A stretch of 64,000 nt of DNA. Source: Chryseobacterium taichungense. Its GTDB lineage: Bacteria; Bacteroidota; Bacteroidia; Flavobacteriales; Weeksellaceae. Of this stretch, positions 41,542-51,944 are shown piece after piece. Location: positions 62,001 through 126,000 of the forward strand of contig NZ_FOBV01000007.1 of assembly GCF_900109935.1 (NCBI RefSeq), in the 5' to 3' direction. Position numbers and translations under genes: made by a program. The notes under the pieces were generated by a model. That model saw only the letters and a list, made by a program, of their open reading frames with translations. It was not told where the DNA came from and ran no database searches. The first letter of the stretch is position 1. Every line of letters begins with the position of its first letter.

Positions 41542-43257
41542 ATGACAACACTAGAAAAAGCAAAACTTTGGTTACACGAATCATTTGATGAAGAAACAAG
41601 AAATGCTGTACAATTATTAATTGATGGCAACTCGCCTGACCTTGAAGATTCTTTTTACAGAGAACTGGAATTCGGTACAGGAGGAATGAGAGGAATTATG
41701 GGCGTTGGAACCAATCGTTTAAATAAATACACGTTAGGTCAAGCAACACAAGGACTTGCAAATTATATGTTAAAGCAATTTCCTGACGAAGAAATCAAAG
41801 TGGCAATTGCTTATGATGTAAGAAATAATTCAAAAGAGTTCGGAAAACTGGTCGCTGATGTACTGACAGCAAATGGAATTAAAGTGCTGCTTTTCAAAGA
41901 TCACAGACCCACTCCGGAATTGTCTTTTACCGTTAGAAACAGAAAATGCCACGGAGGAATTGTATTGACAGCTTCTCACAATCCACCAGAATACAACGGT
42001 TATAAAGTATATTGGAATGACGGGGCACAAATAGTTCCGCCACATGATGAAGCGATTATTAACGAGGTGTATTCCGTAAAATTTGAAGAAATTAAATTTA
42101 ATGGAAATGATGATCTGATCGAATGGATCGGGGAAGAGCAGGACGAAGTATACATTGATGCTTGTATCGAAAATTCTACCTATCAAAATGTTGGGAAAGA
42201 AAATTTAAATATCGTTTTTACTTCGATTCACGGGACAACGTATACTACAGTTCCTAAAGCTCTGGAAAAAGCAGGTTTTAAGAAGATAGACCTGGTGAAG
42301 GAACAAATGATTCCGAGCGGAAATTTCCCGACTGTTGATTCTCCAAATCCTGAAGAACCAGCTGCATTGGAAATGGCAATGGATTTAGCAAAAATTACCA
42401 ATGCTGATATCGTAATCGGGACAGATCCTGATGGAGACCGTCTTGGAATTGCCGTAAGAAATCTTGATGGAGAAATCGAATTATTAAATGGAAATCAGAC
42501 CAATACGATTCTGACTTATTATATTTTAAATGAATGGAGAAAGCAGGACAGAATTACCGGAAAAGAATTTATTGGTTCTACCATCGTAACTTCTGATATT
42601 TTCTTTGATATTGCTCAAAAATTCGGAGTTCAGTGTAAGGTTGGATTAACCGGTTTCAAATGGATCGGAAAAATGATTCGCGATGTAGAAGGAAAAGAAA
42701 AGTTCATTTGCGGTGGTGAAGAAAGCTTCGGATTCATGACAGGAGATTTTGTGCGTGATAAAGATTCTTGCGGAAGTATAGTTTTAGCTTGTGAAATCGC
42801 AGCATGGTGCAAAGCGAACGGAAGAACAATGTATCAATATCTTATTGAAATTTACCAGGAAATTGGGATGTATTATGAAGGTTTGGTGAATCTGGTAAGA
42901 AAAGGAAGAGACGGAGCGGAAGAAATTCAGAATATGATGAAAAATTTCCGTGTAAATCCGCCTAAAGCATTGTCAGGTTCTCCGGTAGAAGAAGTGAAAG
43001 ACTTTAAGGAGCAAACGAATTTCATCGTTTCAAAAAATGAAAAGCAGGTGATGAATGACATTCCAAAATCGAATGTACTCATTTATTATACCCAGGACGG
43101 TACAAAAGTTTGTGTAAGACCTTCGGGGACAGAACCAAAAATTAAATTTTATATCTCTGTAAAAGATTCAATTACCTCTGAAGCAGATTTCAGAGAAAAA
43201 TTAAAATCTTTAGAAGAAAAAATTCAGGAAGTAAGGAAAGATTTGAAGTTAGATTAA
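41542..43257 (+). CDS. Phosphoglucomutase/phosphomannomutase
   Basis: 571 residues of the alpha-D-phosphohexomutase family. The active serine is Ser145 in TASHNPPEYNGYKVYW. The metal site is GTDPDGDRLG (about 293-302), the sugar loop GGEESFGF (about 392-399) and the phosphate site RPSGTEPKIKF near the C-terminus. The length suits the long form that interconverts glucose-1- and glucose-6-phosphate, although mannose is possible. It is the first gene of its unit. Confidence 0.92.
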   Translation: MTTLEKAKLWLHESFDEETRNAVQLLIDGNSPDLEDSFYRELEFGTGGMRGIMGVGTNRLNKYTLGQATQGLANYMLKQFPDEEIKVAIAYDVRNNSKEFGKLVADVLTANGIKVLLFKDHRPTPELSFTVRNRKCHGGIVLTASHNPPEYNGYKVYWNDGAQIVPPHDEAIINEVYSVKFEEIKFNGNDDLIEWIGEEQDEVYIDACIENSTYQNVGKENLNIVFTSIHGTTYTTVPKALEKAGFKKIDLVKEQMIPSGNFPTVDSPNPEEPAALEMAMDLAKITNADIVIGTDPDGDRLGIAVRNLDGEIELLNGNQTNTILTYYILNEWRKQDRITGKEFIGSTIVTSDIFFDIAQKFGVQCKVGLTGFKWIGKMIRDVEGKEKFICGGEESFGFMTGDFVRDKDSCGSIVLACEIAAWCKANGRTMYQYLIEIYQEIGMYYEGLVNLVRKGRDGAEEIQNMMKNFRVNPPKALSGSPVEEVKDFKEQTNFIVSKNEKQVMNDIPKSNVLIYYTQDGTKVCVRPSGTEPKIKFYISVKDSITSEADFREKLKSLEEKIQEVRKDLKLD

Positions 43258-43273
43258 TTTTAGAATTATCTTC

Positions 43274-44179
43274 ATGATACAAAAAAGTTTAGCAGCTTTT
43301 ATTCTTTTGGTTTCTATTTTTTCTTGTAAAAAAGAGGCTTTAAAAACTTCTATACAGAAAGTAGAAAAAAATACAGCCTTAAAAGTAGAAACTAATGAAG
43401 ATGTATTTAAACCTGTTGATACTGTATGTTTTTCTTCAAATACAACAGAAGATTACATTAAAGCTGTTGAATGGTATAAAAATAAAACAGCAAAGGAAGT
43501 TGCTGATAATTCACCCGAAGAAAATAACAAATTATACGAAGATTATCTTAAGATTCGTAATAAATACACATTGTGTTTGAGTGAAAACTTATCAAAAGTT
43601 CTGATAGATTATGCTAATTATTATGATTCGGAAACAAACAGTTATAAATTTCCGGAAAATGTAAAAAAATTAAGTGCCGAACTAAAAAAAGGAGATCTTG
43701 AATTCAGGGAAGTAGGAGAAGGTTATACGGAAATATGGTCTGTGCCCGGACATTATTTTTCAATATTTAAGAATAAGGTTACGCCGGATTATAATAGTTA
43801 TATAGCACAGTTAGCGAAAGAAAATGAAGGTCTTTACGCTGCAGATGCAGGAATAATGATTTCCTGGAAAGAACTTGGAGACAGGGCGGTTTTCTGGGAA
43901 AATTTTATAAAAAAATATCCTCAAAGTCCATTACTTCCAAGAGCAAAGGAGATATATGATAATTATATAACAGATTATTTGTTCGGTATGGATAATACGC
44001 CTACTTATGAACATTCAGATGGCAAATTGTATGATGAAAACAGGGATGAATTCAATAGGATGATCAGAAAATATCCGAATTCTTATGTTGCTGAAAAAAC
44101 GAAAGCATTAATGAATATGCTCGACGCAAAAGTTCCTGATGAAGAGATTCGTAAAAGAATAAATATTAAAAGAAAATAG
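43274..44179 (+). CDS. Lipoprotein of unknown function
   Basis: 301 residues with a lipoprotein signal (SIFSC, Cys18). The mature protein is helical, with probable TPR-like segments around WKELGDRAVFWENFIKKYPQ and FNRMIRKYPNSYVAEKTKAL. Such repeats often mediate protein-protein contacts in the periplasm. The gene follows the mutase by 16 bp and precedes the aminotransferase by 23 bp, so it belongs to the same transcript. I do not recognise the family. Confidence 0.7.
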   Translation: MIQKSLAAFILLVSIFSCKKEALKTSIQKVEKNTALKVETNEDVFKPVDTVCFSSNTTEDYIKAVEWYKNKTAKEVADNSPEENNKLYEDYLKIRNKYTLCLSENLSKVLIDYANYYDSETNSYKFPENVKKLSAELKKGDLEFREVGEGYTEIWSVPGHYFSIFKNKVTPDYNSYIAQLAKENEGLYAADAGIMISWKELGDRAVFWENFIKKYPQSPLLPRAKEIYDNYITDYLFGMDNTPTYEHSDGKLYDENRDEFNRMIRKYPNSYVAEKTKALMNMLDAKVPDEEIRKRINIKRK

Positions 44180-44202
44180 AAATAAATTTAAATAAAAATA
44201 AA

Positions 44203-45456
44203 GTGAAAGTTTCAAAATTAGCGGCGAACCTGATCGGTTCTGAAATTGTAAAAATTGGTAATGAAGTAAACGATTTAAAGGCAAAAGGAGCGGAGATTGC
44301 CAACCTTACGATTGGTGATCTTAATTCTAATATTTATCCGATTCCTGCAAAACTGAAGGAGGAAATTCAGAAAGCTTATCAGAATAATCTGACAAATTAT
44401 CCGCCTGCTAATGGACTTTTATCTTTAAGAAAAGAAGTTTCCAAAGACCTCAAAACAAGATGGAACCTGGATTATTCTGCAAATGATATTTTGATCACAG
44501 CTGGTTCAAGACCATTAATATATGCGGTTTATAAAACGATCGTTGACGAAGGAGATAAAGTAGTTTATCCAATTCCTTCATGGAATAATAATCACTATGC
44601 ATATCTTACTTCAGCAGACGCTGTAGAAGTAAAAACAACTCCTGAAAACAATTTCCTTCCTACTGCAGACGATTTAAGACCACAGCTTGAAGGTGCTGTT
44701 TTATTGGCACTTTGTTCGCCATTAAACCCAACGGGAACGATGTTCACTAAAGAACAGCTTTCAGAAATCTGCGAATTGGTTTTAGCTGAAAATAAAAAAA
44801 GAGGCGAAAATGAAAAGCCGCTTTACCTAATGTATGATCAGATTTACTCTAATCTTACTTTTGGTGCTGAGCACGTAGATCCTGTTTCCCTTTTCCCTGA
44901 AATGAGAGAATATACGGTATATATTGACGGTATTTCTAAATGTCTTGCTGCTACAGGAGTTCGCGTAGGCTGGGGATTTGGTCCGGCTCATATTATGGAT
45001 AAAATGAAGGCCCTTTTAACACACGTTGGAGCATGGGCACCAAAACCGGAACAGGAAGCCACTGCAAAATATTACGAAAACACTGAAGAAGTAAACGCTT
45101 TCGTCGAAGACTTCAAAGGAAAATTGGAAGAAAGCTTAAAAATCCTTCATGCCGGAATCCAGGATCTGAAAGGAAAAGGCCTTGCAGTTGATAGCATCAA
45201 ACCAATGGGAGCGCTTTATCTTACCATTAAATTAGATTATATAGGGAAAACAAAACCTGACGGAACAGTGATTGGAAATTCATCAGATTTGGTATTTTAC
45301 TTAATCAATGAAGCGGGAGTTGCCTTGGTTCCTTTCTCTGCTTTTGGAGAAGATAAGTCTGAGCCATGGTTCAGGGCTTCTGTAGGAGGTTTGGCCATCG
45401 AAGAAATTTCTACGATGATGCCAAAATTAGAGAATGCTTTGAACAATCTTAAATAA
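44203..45456 (+). CDS. Class I PLP-dependent aminotransferase
   Basis: 417 residues, cytoplasmic. Fold type I enzyme with PLP-binding Lys246 in DGISKCLAATGVRVGWG, the CSPLNPTGT motif (171-179) and YDQIYS (211-216). Closest in pattern to the aspartate/alanine aminotransferase group. The start is GTG at 44203; no in-frame ATG is nearby. The substrate is not certain. A self-complementary spacer follows. Confidence 0.88.
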   Translation: MKVSKLAANLIGSEIVKIGNEVNDLKAKGAEIANLTIGDLNSNIYPIPAKLKEEIQKAYQNNLTNYPPANGLLSLRKEVSKDLKTRWNLDYSANDILITAGSRPLIYAVYKTIVDEGDKVVYPIPSWNNNHYAYLTSADAVEVKTTPENNFLPTADDLRPQLEGAVLLALCSPLNPTGTMFTKEQLSEICELVLAENKKRGENEKPLYLMYDQIYSNLTFGAEHVDPVSLFPEMREYTVYIDGISKCLAATGVRVGWGFGPAHIMDKMKALLTHVGAWAPKPEQEATAKYYENTEEVNAFVEDFKGKLEESLKILHAGIQDLKGKGLAVDSIKPMGALYLTIKLDYIGKTKPDGTVIGNSSDLVFYLINEAGVALVPFSAFGEDKSEPWFRASVGGLAIEEISTMMPKLENALNNLK

Positions 45457-45531
45457 ATTTATCAATGTAGCAGTTTAACAATGTACAATTAGTTATTGTT
45501 AGACTGTTACATTATTACATTGATACACTTT
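45457..45531. repeat. Self-complementary repeat before kdsB, AACAATGTAACA family
   Basis: AATGTAGCAGTTTAACAATG and the complementary TTAGACTGTTACATTATTAC form a hairpin. Units are about 9 bp long. Similar elements are at 47598-47690 and 49800-49918. Confidence 0.6.
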
Positions 45532-45534
45532 GTT

Positions 45535-46263
45535 ATGAAAATCATCGCAGTCATACCCGCCCGTTATGAAGCCAGCCGCTTTCCTGCTAAGCTGATGCAA
45601 ATGCTAGGAGAGAAGACTGTTATCACTACAACGTATCAGAATGTTGTGGAAACAGGATTATTTGATGAAGTTTTTGTGGCTACCGATTCGGAAATTATCT
45701 TTAATGAAATTACAAAAAACGGCGGAAAAGCAGTCATGACCGGTCAGCACGAAACGGGAAGTGACCGTATTGCAGAAGCTGTTCAAAATATTGACTGTGA
45801 TATTGTGATTAACGTTCAGGGAGATGAGCCATTTCTGAAATTGGAGCCTTTACAACAATTAATTGAAGTTTTTCATCATGATGAAAACCAGGAAATTTCT
45901 TTAGCTTCTTTAAAAATAAAACTTCATGAAAAGGAAGAATTTGAAAATCCGAATAATGTAAAAGTTATTACGGATAATAATGGTTTCGCTCTGTACTTCA
46001 GCCGTTCTGTAATTCCGTTTCACCGTGAAATCTCCTACAATGTTGAGTATTTTAAACATATCGGTGTTTATGCTTTCAGAAAGCATGCATTGATACAGTT
46101 CTCAAAACTGGAAATGAAACCTCTGGAGATTGCTGAGAAAATCGAATGTATCCGCTATCTTGAGTATGGTATGAAAATCAAGATGATAGAAACCAATTTC
46201 ATAGGAGTAGGAATCGATACGCCGGAAGATCTGGAGAAAGCAAGGAATTTATTATCGAATTAA
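45535..46263 (+). CDS. kdsB: CMP-KDO synthetase
   Basis: 242 residues from ATG 45535. Activates 3-deoxy-manno-octulosonate with CTP for lipid A core synthesis. Motifs are [14 protein letters not shown] (start), [11 protein letters not shown] (about 95-105), and [10 protein letters not shown]. An upstream in-frame start at 45496 falls in the preceding repeat and is rejected. KDO transferase genes are not in the window. Confidence 0.94.
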   Translation: MKIIAVIPARYEASRFPAKLMQMLGEKTVITTTYQNVVETGLFDEVFVATDSEIIFNEITKNGGKAVMTGQHETGSDRIAEAVQNIDCDIVINVQGDEPFLKLEPLQQLIEVFHHDENQEISLASLKIKLHEKEEFENPNNVKVITDNNGFALYFSRSVIPFHREISYNVEYFKHIGVYAFRKHALIQFSKLEMKPLEIAEKIECIRYLEYGMKIKMIETNFIGVGIDTPEDLEKARNLLSN

Positions 46264-46307
46264 TTGGTAAATTATTAAACTGATACACGGGTAAATTAAT
46301 AAAACCT

Positions 46308-46315
46308 TATATTTG
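46308..46315 (+). promoter_or_regulatory. -7 box for the LolA-like gene
   Basis: TATATTTG fits TAnnTTTG, 18 bp before the ATG at 46334. Confidence 0.55.
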
Positions 46316-46333
46316 AATTTATAAATAAAATTA

Positions 46334-46999
46334 ATGAAGAAGTTACTTTTAGTTTTCATTCTGGTATTTTCACAATCATTTTTTGCGCAGACGGCAAAGG
46401 AAATTATTGATAAAAACATCGAATTGTCCGGAGGATTAACCAATTGGAAACTTTTAAATTCTGTATTGCTTCAGGGAAAAGTAATTCTGGGAATTAAAGA
46501 TGAATATCCCATAAAGATTTATCAGCAACGCCCGAACCTTACAAAGACAGTGATCACTATCGGAGGGAAAGACACTGCCATTGAAGGATATGACGGAACT
46601 AAAGGGTATGCCATGAATTATGCTGCCAATAAAGTTCAGGAATATCCCGATTATGTTCCGGAAAGTTTTGATAATGATTTTATCGACTGGGAAAGCAAAG
46701 GTTTTGAAGCCAAATATCTCGGAAAAGAAAAAATAGGAAATGTTTACTGTCATAAAGTAGAATTAACGAAAAACGTCAATAAGAACATCTATTATTTCGA
46801 TACAAAAGACTATATGCTTTTAAAAGAAATTAAAAAAGATGAAACTTTATTGTATTCTGATTATAAAAAGGTAGGAAATTTATTTATGCCTTTCAGAATT
46901 GAATCATCAAGCGCCAAAAAAGACGGAGATTACGTAATGCTTATCAATAGGGTTGATATCAATAAAGTTTTTCCGGCTAACACATTCAAGTTTAAATAA
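46334..46999 (+). CDS. Exported LolA/LolB-like outer-membrane lipoprotein-sorting protein
   Basis: 221 residues with a Sec signal peptide ending at FFAQ (residue 19). It then has AKEIIDKNIELSGGLTNWK and a beta-sheet series with YDGTKGYAMN, YLGKEKIGNVYCHKVELT, and IYYFDTKDYMLLKE. This is the pattern of the LolA/LolB-like half-barrel family that handles hydrophobic ligands. The glutathione peroxidase gene begins 14 bp after it, so they share a transcript. A lipid-handling role is inferred. Confidence 0.75.
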   Translation: MKKLLLVFILVFSQSFFAQTAKEIIDKNIELSGGLTNWKLLNSVLLQGKVILGIKDEYPIKIYQQRPNLTKTVITIGGKDTAIEGYDGTKGYAMNYAANKVQEYPDYVPESFDNDFIDWESKGFEAKYLGKEKIGNVYCHKVELTKNVNKNIYYFDTKDYMLLKEIKKDETLLYSDYKKVGNLFMPFRIESSSAKKDGDYVMLINRVDINKVFPANTFKFK

Positions 47000-47013
47000 A
47001 ATAAAATTTAGTT

Positions 47014-47592
47014 ATGAAAAAAATATTTTTATTGCTCCTTTCTTTTGTAGCATTCTTCAACAGTTGTGCTCAGAAAAAAAGCGATGTATCAAAAGCCAAA
47101 ACCAAAGAACTTATGGGAAAATCAATCTATGATTTTAAAGTTGATGCCCTGGAAGAAGGGAAGCAGATCAACTTTGCCGATTTCAAAGGAAAAAAAATAC
47201 TGATTGTCAATACGGCTTCGGAATGCGGATTTACTCCTCAATATGCTGATCTTGAAAAAGTGTCAGAAGAATATAAAGACAAGCTGGTTGTAGTAGGATT
47301 TCCTGCCAATAATTTCGGAGGACAGGAACCCGGAACCAATAAAGAAATCGGTGCTTTTTGCCAGAAAAATTATGGAGTAACTTTCCCTATGGCCGCTAAA
47401 GTTTCTGTAAAAGGAGATGATACTGCTCCGATCTTTAAATATTTAACTGAAAAAGATTTAAACGGAGTAAAAAATACAACCATTCTTTGGAACTTCACTA
47501 AGTTCTTAATCGATGAAAACGGAAAGCTGATCGATTCTTTTGTAAGTACTACAAAACCTACTGACGAGGCAATTACAAAATATCTGAAATAA
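47014..47592 (+). CDS. Glutathione peroxidase family protein
   Basis: 192 residues. Probable lipoprotein or exported protein, with an N-terminal hydrophobic stretch and Cys18 in FFNSCAQ. The catalytic Cys71 is in NTASECGFTPQY, Gln and Trp of the tetrad lie in NNFGGQEPG and TTILWNFTKF. It probably reduces lipid or other peroxides with thioredoxin as donor, as bacterial Cys-type GPx do. Its localisation in the envelope follows the LolA-like gene it is paired with. Confidence 0.88.
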   Translation: MKKIFLLLLSFVAFFNSCAQKKSDVSKAKTKELMGKSIYDFKVDALEEGKQINFADFKGKKILIVNTASECGFTPQYADLEKVSEEYKDKLVVVGFPANNFGGQEPGTNKEIGAFCQKNYGVTFPMAAKVSVKGDDTAPIFKYLTEKDLNGVKNTTILWNFTKFLIDENGKLIDSFVSTTKPTDEAITKYLK

Positions 47593-47597
47593 CTGTA

Positions 47598-47690
47598 ATT
47601 ATTAATCTAACAATATAACAGTGTAACAATTTACCAATTTGGAATTATTAAATTGTTACACTGTTACATTTTTACGTTGTTCCATTATTG
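47598..47690. repeat. Self-complementary AACAATGTAACA-family repeat
   Basis: CTAACAATATAACAGTGTAA pairs with the right arm TTGTTACACTGTTACAT and neighbouring ATTTTTACGTTG. A 9-bp internal period is clear. Confidence 0.6.
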
Positions 47691-48341
47691 AGTTATTTTT
47701 TCTGCAAAACAAAAAATATTTCCCAGTTTTATACTGGAATACCCATTACTTTTGATTTTAGATGAATTAATCATAGCCTTCGCTAAAATATCTGTTGGTA
47801 ATGGTTTCTGACTTTCCAAAAGTCCCAGTTTATTGGCAAATTTTATAATCCGGCTTCCCAGAACTTCACCTGTTCTGTCAGAATCTTTTCTTTCCAGCAT
47901 ACCCGGTTTGAAAATAGTTATTTTCTCAAAATGAAGTTTTTTGACAGCTTCTTCAAGTTCGCCCTTCATTTTAGAATAGAAAATTTTGGATTTCGGATTA
48001 GCTCCATAAGCTGAAACAAGAATATAATCGGTAACGTTGTTTTCTTTAGCTGCTTTAGCAAATTCATATTGATAATCAAAATCAACCTTTTTCTGAGCTT
48101 CTTTGCTTCCTGCTGCCTTTAACGTAGTTCCCAGGCATGAAAAAGCTACATCACCTTGTACTTTGCTTTTCCATTCTTCAGGATTTTCAAAGTTTACGAC
48201 ATGTACTTTCAGCTTTTCGTTGTGAATATCAACAGGTTTCCTTACAAAAATACTAACCTCTTCAAAGTCTTTATCCTGTAGCAGCTGGTTGACCAAGTCC
48301 TTTCCTGTAGCGCCCGTAGCACCTATGACTAAAGCTTTCAT
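47685..48341 (-). CDS. NAD(P)-dependent epimerase-like oxidoreductase
   Basis: 218 residues with a Rossmann fold. The nucleotide-binding motif is VIGATGATGKDLVNQLL (4-20), and FSCLGTTLKAAGSKEAQKKV and YILVSAYGANPKSKIFYSKMK follow. The YxxxK pair and the atypical-SDR (HTATIP2/YwnB-like) pattern fit an NAD(P)H-dependent reductase of unknown substrate. It is convergent with the glutathione peroxidase gene, with a hairpin between. Confidence 0.82.
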   Translation of the reverse strand: MKALVIGATGATGKDLVNQLLQDKDFEEVSIFVRKPVDIHNEKLKVHVVNFENPEEWKSKVQGDVAFSCLGTTLKAAGSKEAQKKVDFDYQYEFAKAAKENNVTDYILVSAYGANPKSKIFYSKMKGELEEAVKKLHFEKITIFKPGMLERKDSDRTGEVLGSRIIKFANKLGLLESQKPLPTDILAKAMINSSKIKSNGYSSIKLGNIFCFAEKITQ

Positions 48342-48419
48342 AATAATCTGGTTTGCGAAGTTGTTGTTTGCTTCTTAAATTTACTAAATTTGGAGCAATA
48401 AAAGATAAAAGATAACTTT

Positions 48420-48497
48420 TAAATAAGTTCATTTATCAATCATCATTAATCGTTAATAAAAAAATTACTCATTACCAATTACTTATTGCTCATAAAC
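48420..48497. repeat. Self-complementary intergenic repeat before the MmcQ/YjbR gene
   Basis: TAAATAAGTTCATTTATCAA and repeated ATTACTCATTACCAATTACT segments. Short-period and AT-rich, directly before the start codon at 48499; only partly foldable. Confidence 0.4.
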
Positions 48498-48498
48498 C

Positions 48499-48852
48499 AT
48501 GGATGCCAACGAAATTTTAGATTATTGTCTTGCTAAGAAAGGAGTAACGGAAAGTTTTCCTTTTGATAATGAAACCCTTGTCCTGAAAGTAGGAACCAAA
48601 ATGTTTTTACTAATGGCATTGGAAAAGCAACCATTAGGAATCAACGTAAAAACAGATCCGGAATGGAGTGCTGAACTTCGTGAGCAATATCCGCAGATTA
48701 CGGGTGCCTACCATATGAACAAAACACATTGGAATTCTGTTTTGGTTGATGGTTTAAAGCGGGAACTCGTTTTAAAGATGATCGATCAGTCTTATGATTT
48801 GGTATTCAGTTCTTTGACAAAAAAGGGAAAAGAAGAGATTCTTAATTCTTAA
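48499..48852 (+). CDS. MmcQ/YjbR-family protein
   Basis: 117 residues with the whole-length CyaY-like/MmcQ fold: CLAKKGVTESFPFDNETLVLKVGTKMFLLM and THWNSVLVDG. DNA-binding is proposed for the YjbR group; the role is unknown. It ends by sharing the palindromic TTAA with the ribF stop (overlap 48849-48852). Confidence 0.88.
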   Translation: MDANEILDYCLAKKGVTESFPFDNETLVLKVGTKMFLLMALEKQPLGINVKTDPEWSAELREQYPQITGAYHMNKTHWNSVLVDGLKRELVLKMIDQSYDLVFSSLTKKGKEEILNS

Positions 48853-49769
48853 AATTTAAACTCCTCCGTCAGCCTTTTGTCTTCGTCTAATTTTTCAATC
48901 AGTTTTTCCAGTCCTTCGAATTTAATTTCATCGTGTAAAAAATCCCTAAATTTTACAGTAACTTGTTCACCATAAATATCTCCTTCAAAATCAAGAATAT
49001 AGACTTCAACAGTTAGCTTTTCTCCATTTACGGTAGGGTTGGTCCCGATGCTCAACATTCCTTTGTACTGCTGATTTTTAACAAAAACTTCAACAATATA
49101 GGCTCCTTTTTTAGGCAAAAGTTTTATAGAATCGGTCTTAATGTTCGCGGTAGGATATCCTATTGTTCTTCCGATCTTTTTTCCATGTACCACAGTTCCG
49201 GAGACAGAATAGGCGTAGCCCAGCATTTCATTGGCTTGTTTAATATTTCCTTCTAAAAGAGCATTTCGGACTTTGGTAGAACTGATGTTATTTTCATGAA
49301 TATTAATGGCCTCCATTTGTTCTACCTCAAAATCAAGTTCTTTTGAAAGTCTTTGAAGCAACTCGAAGTTTCCGCTCTTATTTTTGCCGAAAGAATGGTC
49401 GTAACCAATGATGAGATATTTAATATTAAGTTTGTCAATCAGAATCTTTCTTACGAATTCTTCGCCGGTAAGATTTCTGAACTCTTCATCAAATTCTTTT
49501 AAAAATAAAGTATCAATACTATATTTTTCCATTAAGAATTTTTTTTCTTCTAAAGTATTGAGAAGCTTCAAGTCTTCGTTGGGATTGAAAACAAATCTCG
49601 GATGCGGCCAGAAAGTAAGAACGGCGGTCTCAAGATGGTTTTCAGTACCTACTTTTAGCAATTCATCAATAATACTTTTATGCCCGAGATGAACACCGTC
49701 AAACATGCCCAAAGATAATGCTAAAGGCTTTTGAGAAGTATAATCATTAAAATTCTTGAAAACTTTCAA
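48849..49769 (-). CDS. ribF: Bifunctional riboflavin kinase/FMN adenylyltransferase
   Basis: 306 residues; makes FMN and FAD. N-terminal nucleotidyltransferase half with LGMFDGVHLGHKSII (about 20-34) and YDHSFGKNKSGNF. C-terminal riboflavin kinase domain with GKKIGRTIGYPTANI (about 194-208). The start is TTG at 49769 (no ATG nearby), with a -7 box 19 bp further upstream. It converges with the MmcQ/YjbR gene, sharing 4 bp. Confidence 0.93.
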   Translation of the reverse strand: MKVFKNFNDYTSQKPLALSLGMFDGVHLGHKSIIDELLKVGTENHLETAVLTFWPHPRFVFNPNEDLKLLNTLEEKKFLMEKYSIDTLFLKEFDEEFRNLTGEEFVRKILIDKLNIKYLIIGYDHSFGKNKSGNFELLQRLSKELDFEVEQMEAINIHENNISSTKVRNALLEGNIKQANEMLGYAYSVSGTVVHGKKIGRTIGYPTANIKTDSIKLLPKKGAYIVEVFVKNQQYKGMLSIGTNPTVNGEKLTVEVYILDFEGDIYGEQVTVKFRDFLHDEIKFEGLEKLIEKLDEDKRLTEEFKF

Positions 49770-49788
49770 ACTGGAAAAATTTTGACTG

Positions 49789-49796
49789 CAAATATA
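49789..49796 (-). promoter_or_regulatory. -7 box for ribF
   Basis: Minus-strand TATATTTG, 19 bp upstream of the TTG start. Its position supports that start. Confidence 0.6.
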
Positions 49797-49799
49797 AGC

Positions 49800-49918
49800 A
49801 AACTAATGTAACAATATAATAATGTATTAATTTAACAATATATAGATGCTGCTCTTTCTATCACCAGTGATTTAATTGGTAAACTGTTAAATTGTTATAT
49901 TGCTACATTGAATAAAAG
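49800..49918. repeat. Self-complementary AACAATGTAACA-family repeat
   Basis: CTAATGTAACAATATAATAA pairs with TTAAATTGTTATATTGCTAC on the right, around a 40-bp loop containing CTATCACCAGTGA. Confidence 0.6.
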
Positions 49919-49955
49919 TATGATAAAAATCTGTTTTTTACCAATTGCGGGTTAA

Positions 49956-51503
<1,548 letters not shown>

Positions 51504-51506
51504 ATA

Positions 51507-51578
51507 ATTAACAATTTGAGATCTGAAATTTGAGATTCTATGTGATTTCAAATTTCAAACATCAAATTTCAAATTTGT
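51507..51578. repeat. Self-complementary repeat inside the atpD-atpC operon
   Basis: ACAATTTGAGATCTGAAATT and TGAGATTCTATGTGATTTCA, then AATTTCAAACATCAAATTTC. The arms pair ATTTGAGA/AAATTTCAAA-type units. Confidence 0.55.
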
Positions 51579-51582
51579 TTCT

Positions 51583-51864
51583 ATGAATATAAAAATTTTA
51601 ACACCAGAATACGTAGTTTTTGAAGGGGAAGTAGACTCAGTATTATTGCCTGGAAAGAATGGTGAATTTCACATCATGAAAAACCACGCAGGAATTGTTT
51701 CTTCTTTGATCGGTGGTAAAGTAAAATTGTACACAAAGTCTGTTGATGAAGCGTATAATAAATATTTTACCAAAGAAAATGAGAAAGATTCTGTTTTTTC
51801 TTATCCTATCAAAAGCGGTGTTGTAGAATTTAATCATAATAAAGGAATCATCCTTTGTGAATAA
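51583..51864 (+). CDS. atpC: F1 ATP synthase epsilon subunit
   Basis: 93 residues. It contains only the N-terminal beta-sandwich (MNIKILTPEYVVFEGEVDSV, LLPGKNGEFHIMKNHAGIVS); the C-terminal two-helix domain present in many bacteria is absent. That short form is common in the Bacteroidota. It seals the rotor stalk of F1. The terminator follows 30 bp downstream. Confidence 0.93.
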   Translation: MNIKILTPEYVVFEGEVDSVLLPGKNGEFHIMKNHAGIVSSLIGGKVKLYTKSVDEAYNKYFTKENEKDSVFSYPIKSGVVEFNHNKGIILCE

Positions 51865-51893
51865 TTAAATGAAAAGCTAAATATATTTTCAAG

Positions 51894-51921
51894 AAAGTGT
51901 AACTTTGGTTACACTTTTTTT
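51894..51921 (+). terminator. Terminator of the atpDC operon
   Basis: AAAGTGTAAC pairs with GTTACACTTT around TTTG, followed by T7. Confidence 0.88.
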
Positions 51922-51944
51922 ATGTTATGTAAAAGTCTGGTTTT

